Notes under the pieces: generated by a model | Databases searched by the model: none | Told to the model about the DNA's origin: nothing | Seen by the model: the letters and a program-made list of their open reading frames with translations, nothing else | Shown: positions 36,381 to 46,664 of the stretch, in pieces | Layout: every line of letters starts with the position of its first letter | How positions within the stretch are numbered: position 1 is the stretch's first letter | Position numbers and translations under genes: made by a program | Source: Sabethes cyaneus | Lineage: Eukaryota > Arthropoda > Insecta > Diptera > Culicidae | Length of the DNA stretch: 64,000 bases | Direction of reading: 5' to 3' | Assembly (NCBI RefSeq): GCF_943734655.1 | Contig: NC_071354.1 | Location: 69,709,544 to 69,773,543 of the forward strand

Positions 36381-37895
36381 CGGCTGGTATCATTGTTCGC
36401 CGTTACCAGTGAGCCAAGGTAGACAAATTCATCGACTACCTCAAACTCATCGCCGTCGATCAATATACTACTGCCCAAGCGATGTCGTTCGGCCTCGGTT
36501 CCGCTGGATTGGATGGTACACAATCCATTGTAGATTTAATCAGTTTGATGAGCTTCCTGGGGAAGCTGTTCTCGTCCATGATTTTTCATAGCTCTTTCCG
36601 GTCGATGGTATCATATGCGGCTTTGAAGTCAACGAACAAATGATGCGTGGGAACTTTGTATTCACGGCCCTTTTGGAGGATTTGTCGCAGTGCAAATATT
36701 TGATCCGTTGTAGCCCGACCTTCGACGAAACCGGCTTGATAAGTTCCCACATATCTATTCGGGTAGCGCTTTTTCTCCCGAAAGATTTGGTTTCACTACA
36801 TCTTCTTCTGTTTGTGTCTTTCCACGTTCTGACGTGTGGCACTGCGCGTCTTGGCCGCCCGCGCAGCGTTCTCCTCATCCATCCCCTCCTACATTCATCG
36901 TCAAACCAATCGTTCCGCTGATTCCGGGCCACATGCCCGATGGAGCTCTCCGCTACACTGCTGATGGCTGTTTTGATAGTGTTCCAACAGTCCTCGAGAG
37001 GGGCTTCGTCCAGCTCGTCCTCTTCCGGCAGCGCAGCTTCGAGTGAATGCACGTAGTTTGCGGCGACGTCTGGCTGCTTTAGCCGCGCGAGATCTAACCG
37101 AGGCTGGCGTCGGTACCGAATGTTGTTCACAACGGAGAGTCTTGGGTGCATCTTAACCATCACTAGGTAGTGGTCCGAGTCAACATTAGCGCTTCGATAG
37201 GATCTGACGTCGATAATGCTGGTATGCTCTGAACCTTCTAATCACCGGTTTGTATTCCTCCTGCTGGCCGACCTGAGCATTGAAATCCCCGATGACGATC
37301 TTGATATCATGTTTTGAGCAGCGGTCGTATTCACTCTCCAACTGCGCGTAGAATTCATCCTTGTCGTCATCGGTACTTCTGAGGCACGTTGATGATGCTT
37401 ATATTGAAGAATCGGCTCTTGATTCTCAACCTGCACATTTGATAATTGACTGGCCACCACCCAATCACCCGTTTCGGCATCTCGCCCATCACTATGAAAG
37501 CTGTACCCAGCTCGTGTGTTGTCGCAGCTCTGGTAGATGGTATGTCCATCTCTGAACGTACGTACCGTTGAGCTCTTCCAGCACACCTCCTGCAGCGCTA
37601 CGACGTCGAACTTGCGGCTCTTCACTACGTCGCAGAGCACTCGAGTGCTCCCTTGGAAGTTGAGAGATCGGCAGTTCCCAATCCATAGTCCATTTTCATC
37701 CCGTGGGTCTATTCCGATTGTTCCGGTAAGAATTTCCTTGTTCTTCGTTCCGTGCTTTAGTATTTTTCGTGGTGACAGCTTGCAGACGACCTTGGCTTCC
37801 ACCGGGGTTGGTTACCCGATCTCCACCAAAGTTGCTCGTATCCCGGCTGGTTCCACGAGGAGGTGAGAATAGGAGTTGCTGAATAAGAGGCTATG
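36197..37895 (-). pseudogene. RTE-clade retrotransposon, 5' region to RT, with internal deletion
   Basis: Read downward from 37895 there is a 5' UTR-like piece and then an endonuclease (37802-37242) with LWIGNCRSLNFQGSTRVLCD, VVALQEVCW and HDIKIVIGDFNAQVG-like codons. The linker at 37163-36800 has LEDCWNTIKTAIS and NDWFDDECR. RT start motifs follow (VSSKVG region, THHLFVDFKAAYD in broken frames, KNHGREQLPQ). Sequence from the RT palm to the C-terminal part is deleted, so the FADD box is absent. At 36523-36197 it resumes with LGSSILIDGDEFEVVDEFVY and SREIRRRIINGS. It cannot be active. The 3' end turns into the inverted duplication. Confidence 0.8.
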
Positions 37896-37899
37896 AACC

Positions 37900-38570
37900 A
37901 CTGTAGGGTCTATTTTATGCCTACACGTGCACAAGGCACCGACTGTACGCATATTCAGCCGTTTACTAGCCTTTGAAGTACAACAGGAAGATTTATAGTC
38001 CCGAATGACTACCTTGGAGGCAGACTTGGTCGTCCGGAATGACTTCGTCGCAAAAGATTCATACGCATTTGTTAGCAAATGTTGGCAGACGCCTAATATG
38101 TCCGAAACAGTTTCTCGATTGAGAGGCATAGTTGAAGGGAGGCCGGATTCGTTTCGCTGATGGCTATCATATTTACAGGACGTTTCTGGTTTCACCTCCG
38201 GATTGCGCTGAATTCTCTGCAGATGTCGTCTGAAGCATGCCCGACAGGACCTTACAGTGTTCAGTTTTATGTATTGTTTACGCAGTGAATGGAAGCGAAA
38301 CTTGCAATACGTCTCAAGTGCTGCCCTTTTCTCAGTTTACAGCATGCGAAGCTCACGGGTCAACCAAAGCTTGCTGTTTAGCGAATGTAGTATTTTGGGT
38401 ATATGACGATCGATTGCGATCGTCGATGACGACGAAATAGTCAAGGCGGTGTTGTTGGCACCATTTCCGTCGAAAATATCAAGCCAGTCGTTACTCGTTA
38501 ACGGCGAAGAATTCGGTAATGCTTTGCAGATGAGCATTTCGAAAGTCATACGAAACAAGGGGGATAGTTT
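37900..38570 (-). pseudogene. Jockey/CR1-like retrotransposon, endonuclease-RT linker fragment
   Basis: Read downward from 38558: NDWLDIFDG, AIDRHIPK, NSKLWLTRELRML, a single TAA, TEKRAALETY, RKQYIKLN, ACFRRHLQRIQRNPEVKP, then NESGLPSTMPLN. This order (W in LTRELR, LKxxKRAA, LQRxQRNxxxxP, SGLPSxM) is the linker of jockey-type ORF2 between the endonuclease and the reverse transcriptase. One stop breaks about 190 codons of otherwise continuous frame. The RTE copy at 36197-37895 starts directly downstream, so it probably inserted into or next to this element. Confidence 0.55.
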
Positions 38571-38579
38571 TCGTTAGAT

Positions 38580-40893
38580 TTCAGTGGTGATTGTTGAGGG
38601 AAAGGATTAGTGAAGGGTGATGCCTCACTTGCTTAACAAGTGGCGATGGAGCGAGCGAAATCACTGGATCAACATCCTGTGCGCTGGTGAAACAGAGATC
38701 ATTGGTTACGCGGTTTATCTGTGACAATGTGGCAGAGGAGGGGATTTTATCCCTAAATCCTTACCTAGATCTACCTTGGTGATATTCTAGATACAATAAC
38801 GCTGGAATAACTTGTACGATTCTTCGCTATATTGTTCATCTATTCAAATAATTATTTCCAACTGCGACCCTGGGATTTTGGTCAGGGAACTGACATTTGT
38901 ATATCGCTATCTAAAGTTTGTTTTTAATACAAAATTTTGGGCATTTTCTCTTTAGGGACCACCACAAATCCTGTCCCGAATGAAAGAGTGTAGCTCATAT
39001 ATTTCACTTAGTTTCAGTTTTCAGCTCAATGCCTAGATTTTCTGTTCAATTATGAGATCTATGACTGATGATAGTTTATATTTTATATCTACCTAAAATG
39101 GATACTTACGTTGTACTATTCATAATCGCAAAGAATCTGATGCCTAGTACCTATATTAAAACTGATTCGTCTTCGAAATTAGCTGGCGGGAAGGTCAAAT
39201 TTTGGAAGGATGTACAAAGGTTTATTTATATTTGAAATAGCCTCTCTAAAGATAAACGAATACACCAGCTACTTTGCCATCAACATAAGCTGATACCATC
39301 AATTTATAAAAGAATGGCATCCCTGCTTAAGTTATGATTATCTCTCGACATTCATCGCATTCTTTCCTCCATTTTATGACAAGCGTAGAACAATTTTTTT
39401 CTCGAGCGAGAGAAAAATTGCTACAGGCAATTGCGTTGCTTGTTAACAACCATCCAAGAATTCGATCCAGCAACTTTTACACTACGAATTTCCGGCCGTA
39501 CTATCATTTTACACAGGATACTAAAATCCCTCCGAGCGCTTTTGATGCTTCTACTTTTAGTTACCAAATGCAATAGAGCACCTGTTCACGGTACGTTCCC
39601 GACCCGACAGCCTCAAGTAGATGATTTTGGCTCACCCCTGATTCAAGATTGATCACCGCTCGTCGCATCCATCGAAGAGGAAATACACAGGGCGTACGAA
39701 GAATCCATTTGAGAATTGCTGTGTCTCCCACCTCCTCCCGGTTGAACCAAGCGTTTGACTGGTTTTTCACTTTTCTCGAGCTCGAACGACATCAATGGCG
39801 GCGCGCGGGTAGGCAAAGCGCACAGAAAACTCCGACGGTGCATGAAAAAAATGCGTTCCGATTCCGGTTTGTAAAAGCAGGAGTAATTCATATCTTGGTT
39901 TTCCCCCCGGGTGCGATTCGATACAAGTGAACGACAAGAAAGGCCTTCGGGTTCCCCCATCATCGCATCGGTCGGTCGGTCGGGACGGGGCACTTGGTTG
40001 TATAGTACCTACCTACAGCGGAGAATATCGTCTAGGAAGTGGAAAAATTTATGAGTTTGATACTGGAACTCTTAATCTATTTTTGAAGCATGCTCTTAAG
40101 GGCTAGCACTCCATCAGTCTTGTTTCTTCTTCGTGTGACAGACGATTTGATTTATGTTTTACAAGTGCAATGCTCGACTCGGACGGTTGTTTGCAACGAT
40201 CAATGTTTATCGGAAACTTCCCCAATCGCTTCTGGTAGAATATTGCAAAACGTTTTCGAAATACCCACATTGAATCACTACACGACGATCCAAGAGTTTT
40301 TGCTCCATTAAAATAAATGCATGTGTTTTGAAACACTATCAATATTTTATCAGTAAACATATCGCCAGTCTGCTGGACTACGGAAGTTTTCCAAACAGAG
40401 ATAGATTGCAAGTGGATATTGAAATGGTTATCACAGAAAAAGCTGCTTTTCATGTTTGGTAGTCCAACGAACACCGTTATAGGTTGGAATGGATTTTTAA
40501 TAACTGTTAAACAGTTGTTCATAAATTTGCTATGCAATATTTTTCTAATTTTCTCAAAACAATAAAATAAAATAATTTCAGTAATGATTTTAAACATTTT
40601 GCTAACATTTGCTATTGTTCTATCTAAAAGAAAGTTATCAATGATGAAAAAGAGTTTCCTGCAGTTTACCAGAATTGTAATCTCATTTTTGTATTGTTTT
40701 AATATTTATACGATTTTAAAAGTAACTTTCTATTTTCATTTCACTATTTGAATTTTAAATACCAGTTACCACTCAAATCAATCATTTGTAAGAAAATACT
40801 TACTAGAAAATACTAAATTTTCAAAGTATCTTATCAAAGCTTTAAAACCCAGCTTCTGTAATTATCACATTTCTTCCTAATCCAGTAATATTT
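38580..40893. other. No gene recognised; includes an unassigned 164-codon frame
   Basis: The frame at 40103-40597 (minus) is the longest here. It is Phe/Ile/Lys-rich, with no motif, and both other plus-strand frames over it also have long open runs, so it may be chance. The stretch 39640-39990 is GC-richer with a CGGTCGGTCGG run near 39970. Confidence 0.35.
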
Positions 40894-41172
40894 CTAACTA
40901 TCAACAGCATTTCTATTTTCATTGATAATTTCCTCCAAACAATTATCTAAATCGCTCACATTCGTCATTCCCGGAATCAACCCGTACTCATCGGTGCGGA
41001 TTAGGCGCGTAACGATCGATGCGTATGCGGAGGTCGAGAAGGCGCGGCCCATCATCGGTCTCGCCCATCCCTGCATGCGAGCAGCGCGCTGGCAGCCAGC
41101 GAGCGCCGCCAGTCGCATCACGCATCGGTTGTTCCTTTCACAGCTTTTCTGGATTACTGCTACAGTGTACAG
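40894..41172 (-). CDS. Candidate terminal exon of an unidentified host gene
   Basis: The minus strand is open from 41256 to a TAG at 40894. A plausible acceptor, CTCATTTACAG, ends at 41173, and the frame then starts at a codon boundary with LYTVAVIQ. The exon would encode about 92 residues, including RLAALAGCQRAARM, GWARPMMGRAFSTSAYAS and DEYGLIPGMTNVSDLDN, ending NRNAVDS. Codon use is G/C-rich at third positions (CGC, ATC, ACC, GTG), unlike the AT-rich neighbours and the transposon relics. I do not recognise the protein. No poly(A) signal is obvious downstream. Open frames on the opposite strand in the same GC island weaken the case, so this remains a hypothesis. Confidence 0.3.
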   Translation of the reverse strand: MYTVAVIQKSCERNNRCVMRLAALAGCQRAARMQGWARPMMGRAFSTSAYASIVTRLIRTDEYGLIPGMTNVSDLDNCLEEIINENRNAVDS

Positions 41173-41256
41173 CTGTAAATGAGCCAAAGGGATTCCGTTT
41201 AACTTATGGCGACAGTCAAACGGGCCGAAGTTGGCACGTAATCCTCCGAGTGACAA

Positions 41257-42058
41257 ATGATGATGACGGCAATTGGAAAGGACTCCTAGAGCCAGCCAGC
41301 AGTAGAGTCGAATGGTGACAGTGAGGAAAAAACTGTCTCATGAAACTCAGCAAATGGGAAGGACGCAATCATAAGTGTGATGAGGAAAATATGTTCACAG
41401 ATATGTACGGGGCTGTTGGGTGCAATCATTACCACGCCTAGAACGGGCCAAGTAAGAAGGATTATCGCCATATGCTAGCAGCTGATTTATTAGTCATCAA
41501 AAAATTCACAATAGCTGCTGAATAAAAAAAACTACATAACTCGGCAAGGGGTTGTTGAACGAATATGTTTGAAACAAATGACATTGTATTCATCACGGCA
41601 AAAAAGCTCTAAGAAAAAATGTACTTACCCCGATATGTAATAATTTTTTGTTTCCTGTTTTTCCAAGATGCATTTGATTGTGTATATCCGTCTCTAAATA
41701 TTTCACTGTGAGAAAGCGATAACTATTTATTAGACAATTTGAAGTGATCGAAAGTGGAGAATTGCACTGATATACATATTAAAGGTAATACTTTAAACTC
41801 TTTAAATCAATATTTACCTTTGCTTAAGCTGGTAAACAAGCTTAATAAAGCGTTTCTAGCCGAATAATATCTTCTAATATTTATACAAAACCAAACAACC
41901 TATATAAACAATGTTTATATAATATTTCATTTACTGTTTTATTACTTTACTTGTAAAACAATTTCATTCTTTTAGCGTCACCCTCTTCGGCTAAACATTC
42001 GGTAATTAACTATCGCACCTACTGGATAAGACTGTACCTTGCTCTATGGAGCTGCCCA
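41257..42058. other. No gene seen; AT-rich spacer
   Basis: No terminal repeats, RNA gene or coding motif can be supported in this stretch. Confidence 0.4.
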
Positions 42059-42299
42059 CACTCAAAAAAAATCAGCACGTCAAGTTTACGTGAAAACATA
42101 GGTAATTCTCATCCATCACACTTTTCATGTAACATTCACGTGAATTGCTGGTAACTCCCACTCATACTAGCCAGTTTACGTGCAATCCCGGTAAATTTTA
42201 TCAATTTTCCCATTAACTAGTACATGAAGTTCACATAAGTTGCTGTACAGTATTTTCATGATTTTTCACGTGGATGCGACGTGGCGATTTTTTTGAGTG
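42059..42299. mobile_element. 241-bp MITE with CACTCAAAAAAATC-type TIRs
   Basis: The left end CACTCAAAAAAAATC and right end GATTTTTTTGAGTG pair, followed by CACGTCAAGTTTACGTGA and TCACGTGGATGCGACGTG. Interior repeats of TTCACGTGAA and GGTAA occur. The interior is non-coding. Confidence 0.75.
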
Positions 42300-42424
42300 C
42301 ACAAAAACGGTACGGACACTAACGGTAAGACGGCGCACATATGAGTATTTGACCCAAAAAGCTGGCCAAAATTCTAAGTTGCTTCTTTCCAGTCGATATT
42401 GATAAAACATGATTAAATAAAATA

Positions 42425-42486
42425 TTTAATAAAAACATAAAACATTTAATAAATAAATAATAATAATAATAAAAATAATAATAATG
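42425..42486. repeat. AT-rich TAA/TAAA microsatellite
   Basis: Runs of ATAATAATAATAATAAAAAT, bounded by TAAATAAATAA. Confidence 0.8.
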
Positions 42487-42974
42487 TTTAGAAATTTGAT
42501 ATCTTACAATTTTGCATACAAAGTTAAAGAAATCTTCAACTAATCCCCTGTAAAGTGCAATTCGTGTAAAGTGTATTTCGGACTTATGACTAACTTTTTG
42601 GGACATAGGAGTAATGTGCGGCGTCGCTAGGCGAAAAAAACCCGAGCACATGAAATAACTGGATTGAGGGTGGTTAGCATTCAGGCAAGTAATAAAGAAG
42701 CTAGAAGGAAATATCTTAGCAATTCCACGAAGCCAAGGTACCAGAAGGAGGTCAGAAATCGTAAATAATTAGAACAACTATTTCGGACCGACTAGGGTTG
42801 CCAAGTGGCCGGTTTTTGGCCGGCCCGACCGGTTTTTCACTTGCAAAGCCGGTGGCCGGTCAATCCGGCAAAAAGGCCGGTTTTCCTACGTAAGAAGCCG
42901 GATTTGTACTTTTTGATAGGTTTGTTAAATTTTCTGATAAATTTATTAGCAATCCTGAACAGTGGATCATTGAC

Positions 42975-43050
42975 GATAGCTAGTTTTGCAGTGATAATAC
43001 CTTGTTTCTGGCGCCAGAAGCAGCTAGTTGTCACTCAAAAACTAGCTATC
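42975..43050. repeat. 76-bp loop-less palindrome
   Basis: GATAGCTAGTTTTGCAGTGA pairs with TCACTCAAAAACTAGCTATC, and the centre is CTGGCGCCAG. Same family as 20572-20680. Confidence 0.75.
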
Positions 43051-43061
43051 TTCAATAATTT

Positions 43062-43165
43062 ACACGGGAAACTGTCAACCGACTCCCACTTTCCCTCTAT
43101 GCCGGTTACATGCTACCGGCGACTGTGATGCACACATTACACATTACAGACAAATCCTCTGAAAT
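43062..43165. repeat. Dispersed repeat, third copy of the ACACATTACACATT family
   Basis: It shares CTGTCAACCGACT, CTCTAT, GGTTACATGCTACCGGC, ACACATTACACATT and AAATCCTCT with 16085-16222. Confidence 0.6.
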
Positions 43166-43499
43166 GCCGGACCGACCGGCCGGTTTTTGTAATGTGTTGA
43201 CATACAGTCAACCAAAAAAGTATTCGGACAGTAGCGCATAAAATTTTCTTTTAGTAATTTTGCACAGTATTTTTGCAAAGAATGGTAACACATATTTTTT
43301 AAAACAATGTTTAACTAAAGCATATTTAGATGCACAACAAAAATTCGGGGAAAAGCTTTCCGTTTTGAAGATAGGGTACATATAGTTTGAATTCCTCAAA
43401 AATGCAGCCAAAAAAGTATTCGGACAGTTAACTATTAGTTGAAACAAATGTCCTTTCTCGCTCATCTACTACCTCCTAGGACCATTTACAATCTTGATG

Positions 43500-43690
43500 A
43501 CCTGTTTTAATCTGTTTGGGATAAAATTAACAATTTTTCAAATATCCCTCTATGAATTGCTAACCATTTTTTTACAAGAGCTCGGTTTAAGTCATTGTGA
43601 TAAGAAATCAAATGATTTCTCATTTAGAAATGAGATTATCTAAAAAGATGTTCAAAAGGGTTCAAATCTAGACTGAATGCTGATGTTTCG
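43500..43690 (-). pseudogene. Tc1 transposase C-terminal fragment, left arm
   Basis: On the minus strand the arm reads SLDLNPFEHLF, then in broken frames NRALVKKWLAI, RGIFEKL. Tc1 transposases read SPDLNPIExxW there, the Glu being the third catalytic residue, followed by LKxxxxxxW and a short C-terminus. Two stops interrupt it. The rest of the transposase (both Asp residues and the DNA-binding domain) is absent. Confidence 0.7.
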
Positions 43691-44212
43691 ATAGCTCTAG
43701 GACAATTGTATGGTGCCTACCGCTTACAATTATCGACAGTATGTTTAGTTTCAACATCCCGGTACAATATGTATGTACCGCACAATTACAATTTTGCTTT
43801 AATTTCACCTAAAATTGTTCAGATAATTGAGTTTACACTTAGTTCTATCCAAAAATATATATCTTCGCTACCTCGGAGCTTTCCAAGCATCCCAACGAGG
43901 TATGACACTAACCGCATTGGTTGTTTACTTGCTGACGAGTGATTTTTCGCTTGTAACCCTTCTCTTTTAGTTATTCTTGCATAAGGGTTGTTGATGTCAT
44001 ACCTTGTTGGGGTGGTTGGAAAGCTCCGAGGCACCAAAGATAAATATTTTTGTGCAGAACTAAATGTAAACTCAACTATCTGAATAATTTTAGGTGAAAT
44101 TAAAGCAAAATTGTAATTGTGTGGTACATACATATTGTACCGGGATGTTGAATCTAAACATACTGTCGATAATTGTAAGCGGTAGGCACCATATAATTGT
44201 CCTAGAGCTATC

Positions 44213-44425
44213 GAAACATCAGCATTCAGTCTAGATTTGAACCCTTTTGAACATCTTTTTAGATAATCTCATTTCTAAATGAGAAATCATTCGATTTCTT
44301 ATCACAATGACTTAAACCGAGCTCTTGTAAAAAAATGGTCAGCAATACACAGAGGGATATTTGAAAAATTGTTAATTTTATCCCAAACAGGTTAAAACAG
44401 GTCATCAAGAATGTAAATGGTCCTA
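44213..44425 (+). pseudogene. Tc1 transposase C-terminal fragment, right arm
   Basis: This is the mirror copy of the left-arm fragment: SLDLNPFEHLF with the Glu codon at 44249-44251, then HNDLNRALVKKWSAI and RGIFEKL. It shares the same stops after HLFR and in the following linker, so the damage was present before the arm was duplicated. Confidence 0.7.
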
Positions 44426-44699
44426 CAAGGTAGTAGTTGAGCGAGAAAGGACATTTGTTTCAACTAATAGTTAACTGTCCGAATACTTTTTTGGCTGCAT
44501 TTTTGAGGAATTCAAACTATATGTACCCTATCTTCAAAACGGAAAGCTTTTCCCCGAATTTTTGTTGTGCATCTAAATATGCTTTAGTTAAACATTGTTT
44601 TAAAAAATATGTGTTACCATTCTTTGCAAAAATACTGTGCAAAATTTCTAAAAGAAAATTTTATGCGCTGCTGTCCGAATACTTTTTTGGTTGACTGTA

Positions 44700-45160
44700 A
44701 CCTATTTATGATGTAAACAAACCTACAATATCTGAATTAATCTATTTCCACATAAATTTTTTTCTAGCTAAATGGTCATGTTCAAATTACATGATGATAG
44801 CGATATGATGATAATGTGATAGAAAAATGACAACAAGTAGAGGTTTTTCATTAATATTGTGTAACAGCAAGTTTAGTATTCCGTTTGATATTTTCCATGG
44901 CAAAAATAGTATTCACTTTTATTTCAAGGTGTGAAGTTATTCGATATTTTAACTACTAAGTCGACCAAAATGAAATCACGCTGCGTAATCAAAATCCGTA
45001 TCATCAAGGTATCAAATTTTGTTTTCAATTTGCTCTAAAATTTGGCTCGGAAAACCAACCCAAATAGGTCAACATGCGGGAACAGTTCTACGATGAACAC
45101 TTCAATTACAATGCAACGAAAGCAGTGGCGAATTTGTGGAGATCCGACCAGAAATCGTCC
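44700..45160. other. No gene seen; spacer upstream of the reverse transcriptase frame
   Basis: AT-rich, with no recognised feature. A 33-codon open run just upstream (MREQFYDEHF, near 45073) is too short to assign. Confidence 0.4.
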
Positions 45161-45175
45161 TACAACTGAAGTCTA

Positions 45176-46549
45176 ATGGAAGTATGGAAAAAATATTTTC
45201 TGGTGCCTATTTTCAAGACTGGTAAAAAAGCGGACATCCGCAATTATCGTGGTGTAGCACTTATATCTTGCATCCCGAAACTTTTTGAGGCAATAGTAAA
45301 TGTTAAAATGTTTGACCAAATTAAAAATAGAATAACACCTGCGCAGCATGGTTTTTATAAAGGCCGCTCGGCTACTACAAATCTACTCGAATTCATTAGT
45401 TATTCTCTAGATGCAATGTATAACGGTAACCACGTTGAAGCCTTGTACACTGATTTCAGTAAAGCATTTGATCGCGTCGACATACCTTTACTTCTTTATA
45501 AATTGCAAAAGACGGGAATCCAACCCAAACTCCTCAAGTGGTTTGAATCATATTTGACCAACCGAGAACTAATTGTAAGGTTGAGAGGAAAACAATCAAA
45601 CCCTATTAATGCCAAGTCAGGTGTCCCTCAAGGCTCTCATTTAGGACCTCTACTCTTTATTTTGTTTGTTAACGACTTATCCTTCATCTTTAAGAAGCTC
45701 AAAGTATTGATTTACGCCGATGACATGAAACTTTTTATAGAAATAAAAAATGCTGAAGATATGAAAACTTTTAAAAATGAGATATTGCTATTCCACACAT
45801 GGTGTAACAAAAGTTTGCTGCAACTAAATGTCCAAAAATGTAATCTAATCTCTTTTAGTAGAAAACGTAACAAACCTGATGTGTCAATTTCCTTAGGTGA
45901 CCAGAATGTGAAAAAGTGCGATAGAGTTAGAGATTTAGGGGTTATCCTTGACTCAAAGCTAACGTTCATTGATCATTATAATACAATTATAAATAGAGCT
46001 AATAACATGTTAGGCTTTATTAAACGTTTTTGCTATAACTTTCAGGACCCATACACTATTAAAGCAATATACGTTACATATGTTAGATCAATATTAGAAT
46101 ATTGCAGTATAGTATGGTCTCCATTTACAATCACACATGAACAAAGAATAGAGTCAGTACAAAAACAATTTTTATTATATGCACTGTGTAGGATAGGTTG
46201 GACTCAATTCCCGTTACCGTCTTATAAAGATAGATGCATGCTTATTGATATTCAAACATTAAAGGAACGGCGAGAATTTGCAATGGCATCTTTTATTAAT
46301 AATATCGTCTTGCATAAAATCGATTCAACTGAAATCTTATCAAAATTAAACTTTTATGTGCCAACAAGACATTTGAGACAACGACAAATATTTGCAATTA
46401 ACAATTATAGAACGAACTATGCAAAATTTGGACCTATTAATCAAATGATGGCAGTTTACAATATACATTGCAACAATATTGACTTCACAATGTCCAAAAT
46501 AAAACTTAAGCAATACTTTGGTAGTTTACTCCGCAGTAATAATTCCTAA
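45176..46549 (+). CDS. 5'-truncated jockey-like non-LTR retrotransposon reverse transcriptase, frame intact
   Basis: An uninterrupted 457-codon frame encodes an RNA-dependent DNA polymerase. In order it has FLVPIFKTGKKADIRNYRGV (residues 8-27), HGFYKGRSATTNLLEF (58-73), YTDFSKAFDR with the first catalytic Asp at 93, SGVPQGSHLGPLLF (148-161), and YADD at 180-183. Thumb motifs follow (VRDLGVILDSKLTF, RSILEYCSIVWSP, RIESVQKQFLLYAL). The order and wording fit jockey-type elements, whose full ORF2 is about 900 residues, so the endonuclease half is missing. The first ATG is simply the first in frame after the truncation; it is not a biological start. It is A/T-rich in codon use. The intact frame implies a recent insertion compared with its decayed neighbours. 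An active enzyme is unlikely without the endonuclease. Confidence 0.85.
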   Translation: MEVWKKYFLVPIFKTGKKADIRNYRGVALISCIPKLFEAIVNVKMFDQIKNRITPAQHGFYKGRSATTNLLEFISYSLDAMYNGNHVEALYTDFSKAFDRVDIPLLLYKLQKTGIQPKLLKWFESYLTNRELIVRLRGKQSNPINAKSGVPQGSHLGPLLFILFVNDLSFIFKKLKVLIYADDMKLFIEIKNAEDMKTFKNEILLFHTWCNKSLLQLNVQKCNLISFSRKRNKPDVSISLGDQNVKKCDRVRDLGVILDSKLTFIDHYNTIINRANNMLGFIKRFCYNFQDPYTIKAIYVTYVRSILEYCSIVWSPFTITHEQRIESVQKQFLLYALCRIGWTQFPLPSYKDRCMLIDIQTLKERREFAMASFINNIVLHKIDSTEILSKLNFYVPTRHLRQRQIFAINNYRTNYAKFGPINQMMAVYNIHCNNIDFTMSKIKLKQYFGSLLRSNNS

Positions 46550-46664
46550 CATTAATTTAATAAGCTAGATCGTAAGATAATATTAAGTGTTTCTCAAAAT
46601 GGCCTACAATATTGATTGGCGACAATAATGGATTTGGTAGAAATGGCCGAAACCATACAAATCT

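Larger units (their letters stand above)
42793..43195. mobile_element. Composite repeat bounded by CCGGTTTTT-rich ends
   Basis: The left part has many CCGGTTTTTGGCCGG-like units, and the right end is CCGGACCGACCGGCCGG. Inside lie a perfect palindrome (42975-43050) and a copy of the GTCAACCGACT/ACACATTACACATT dispersed repeat (43062-43165). The first bases TAGGGTTGCCA resemble a hAT end but I could not find the partner. Confidence 0.45.
43205..44697. mobile_element. Tc1-derived foldback element with two 703-bp arms and IR/DR ends
   Basis: The element starts CAGTCAACC, ends GGTTGACTG and is flanked by TA (43203-43204 and 44698-44699). The arms are 43205-43907 and 43995-44697, each 703 bp and nearly identical; the spacer is 87 bp. 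Within each arm the core CCAAAAAAGTATTCGGACAG occurs twice: at 43212 and 43408 on the left, and mirrored at 44475 and 44671 on the right, 196 bp apart. That is the IR/DR layout of Tc1-like elements. Reading frames over the TIRs are not genes. Confidence 0.9.

Noticed and set aside
40103..40597. 164-codon minus-strand frame
   Set aside because: No motif, biased toward Phe/Ile/Lys as expected from AT-rich DNA, no splice or promoter context. Kept only as a note in the spacer entry.
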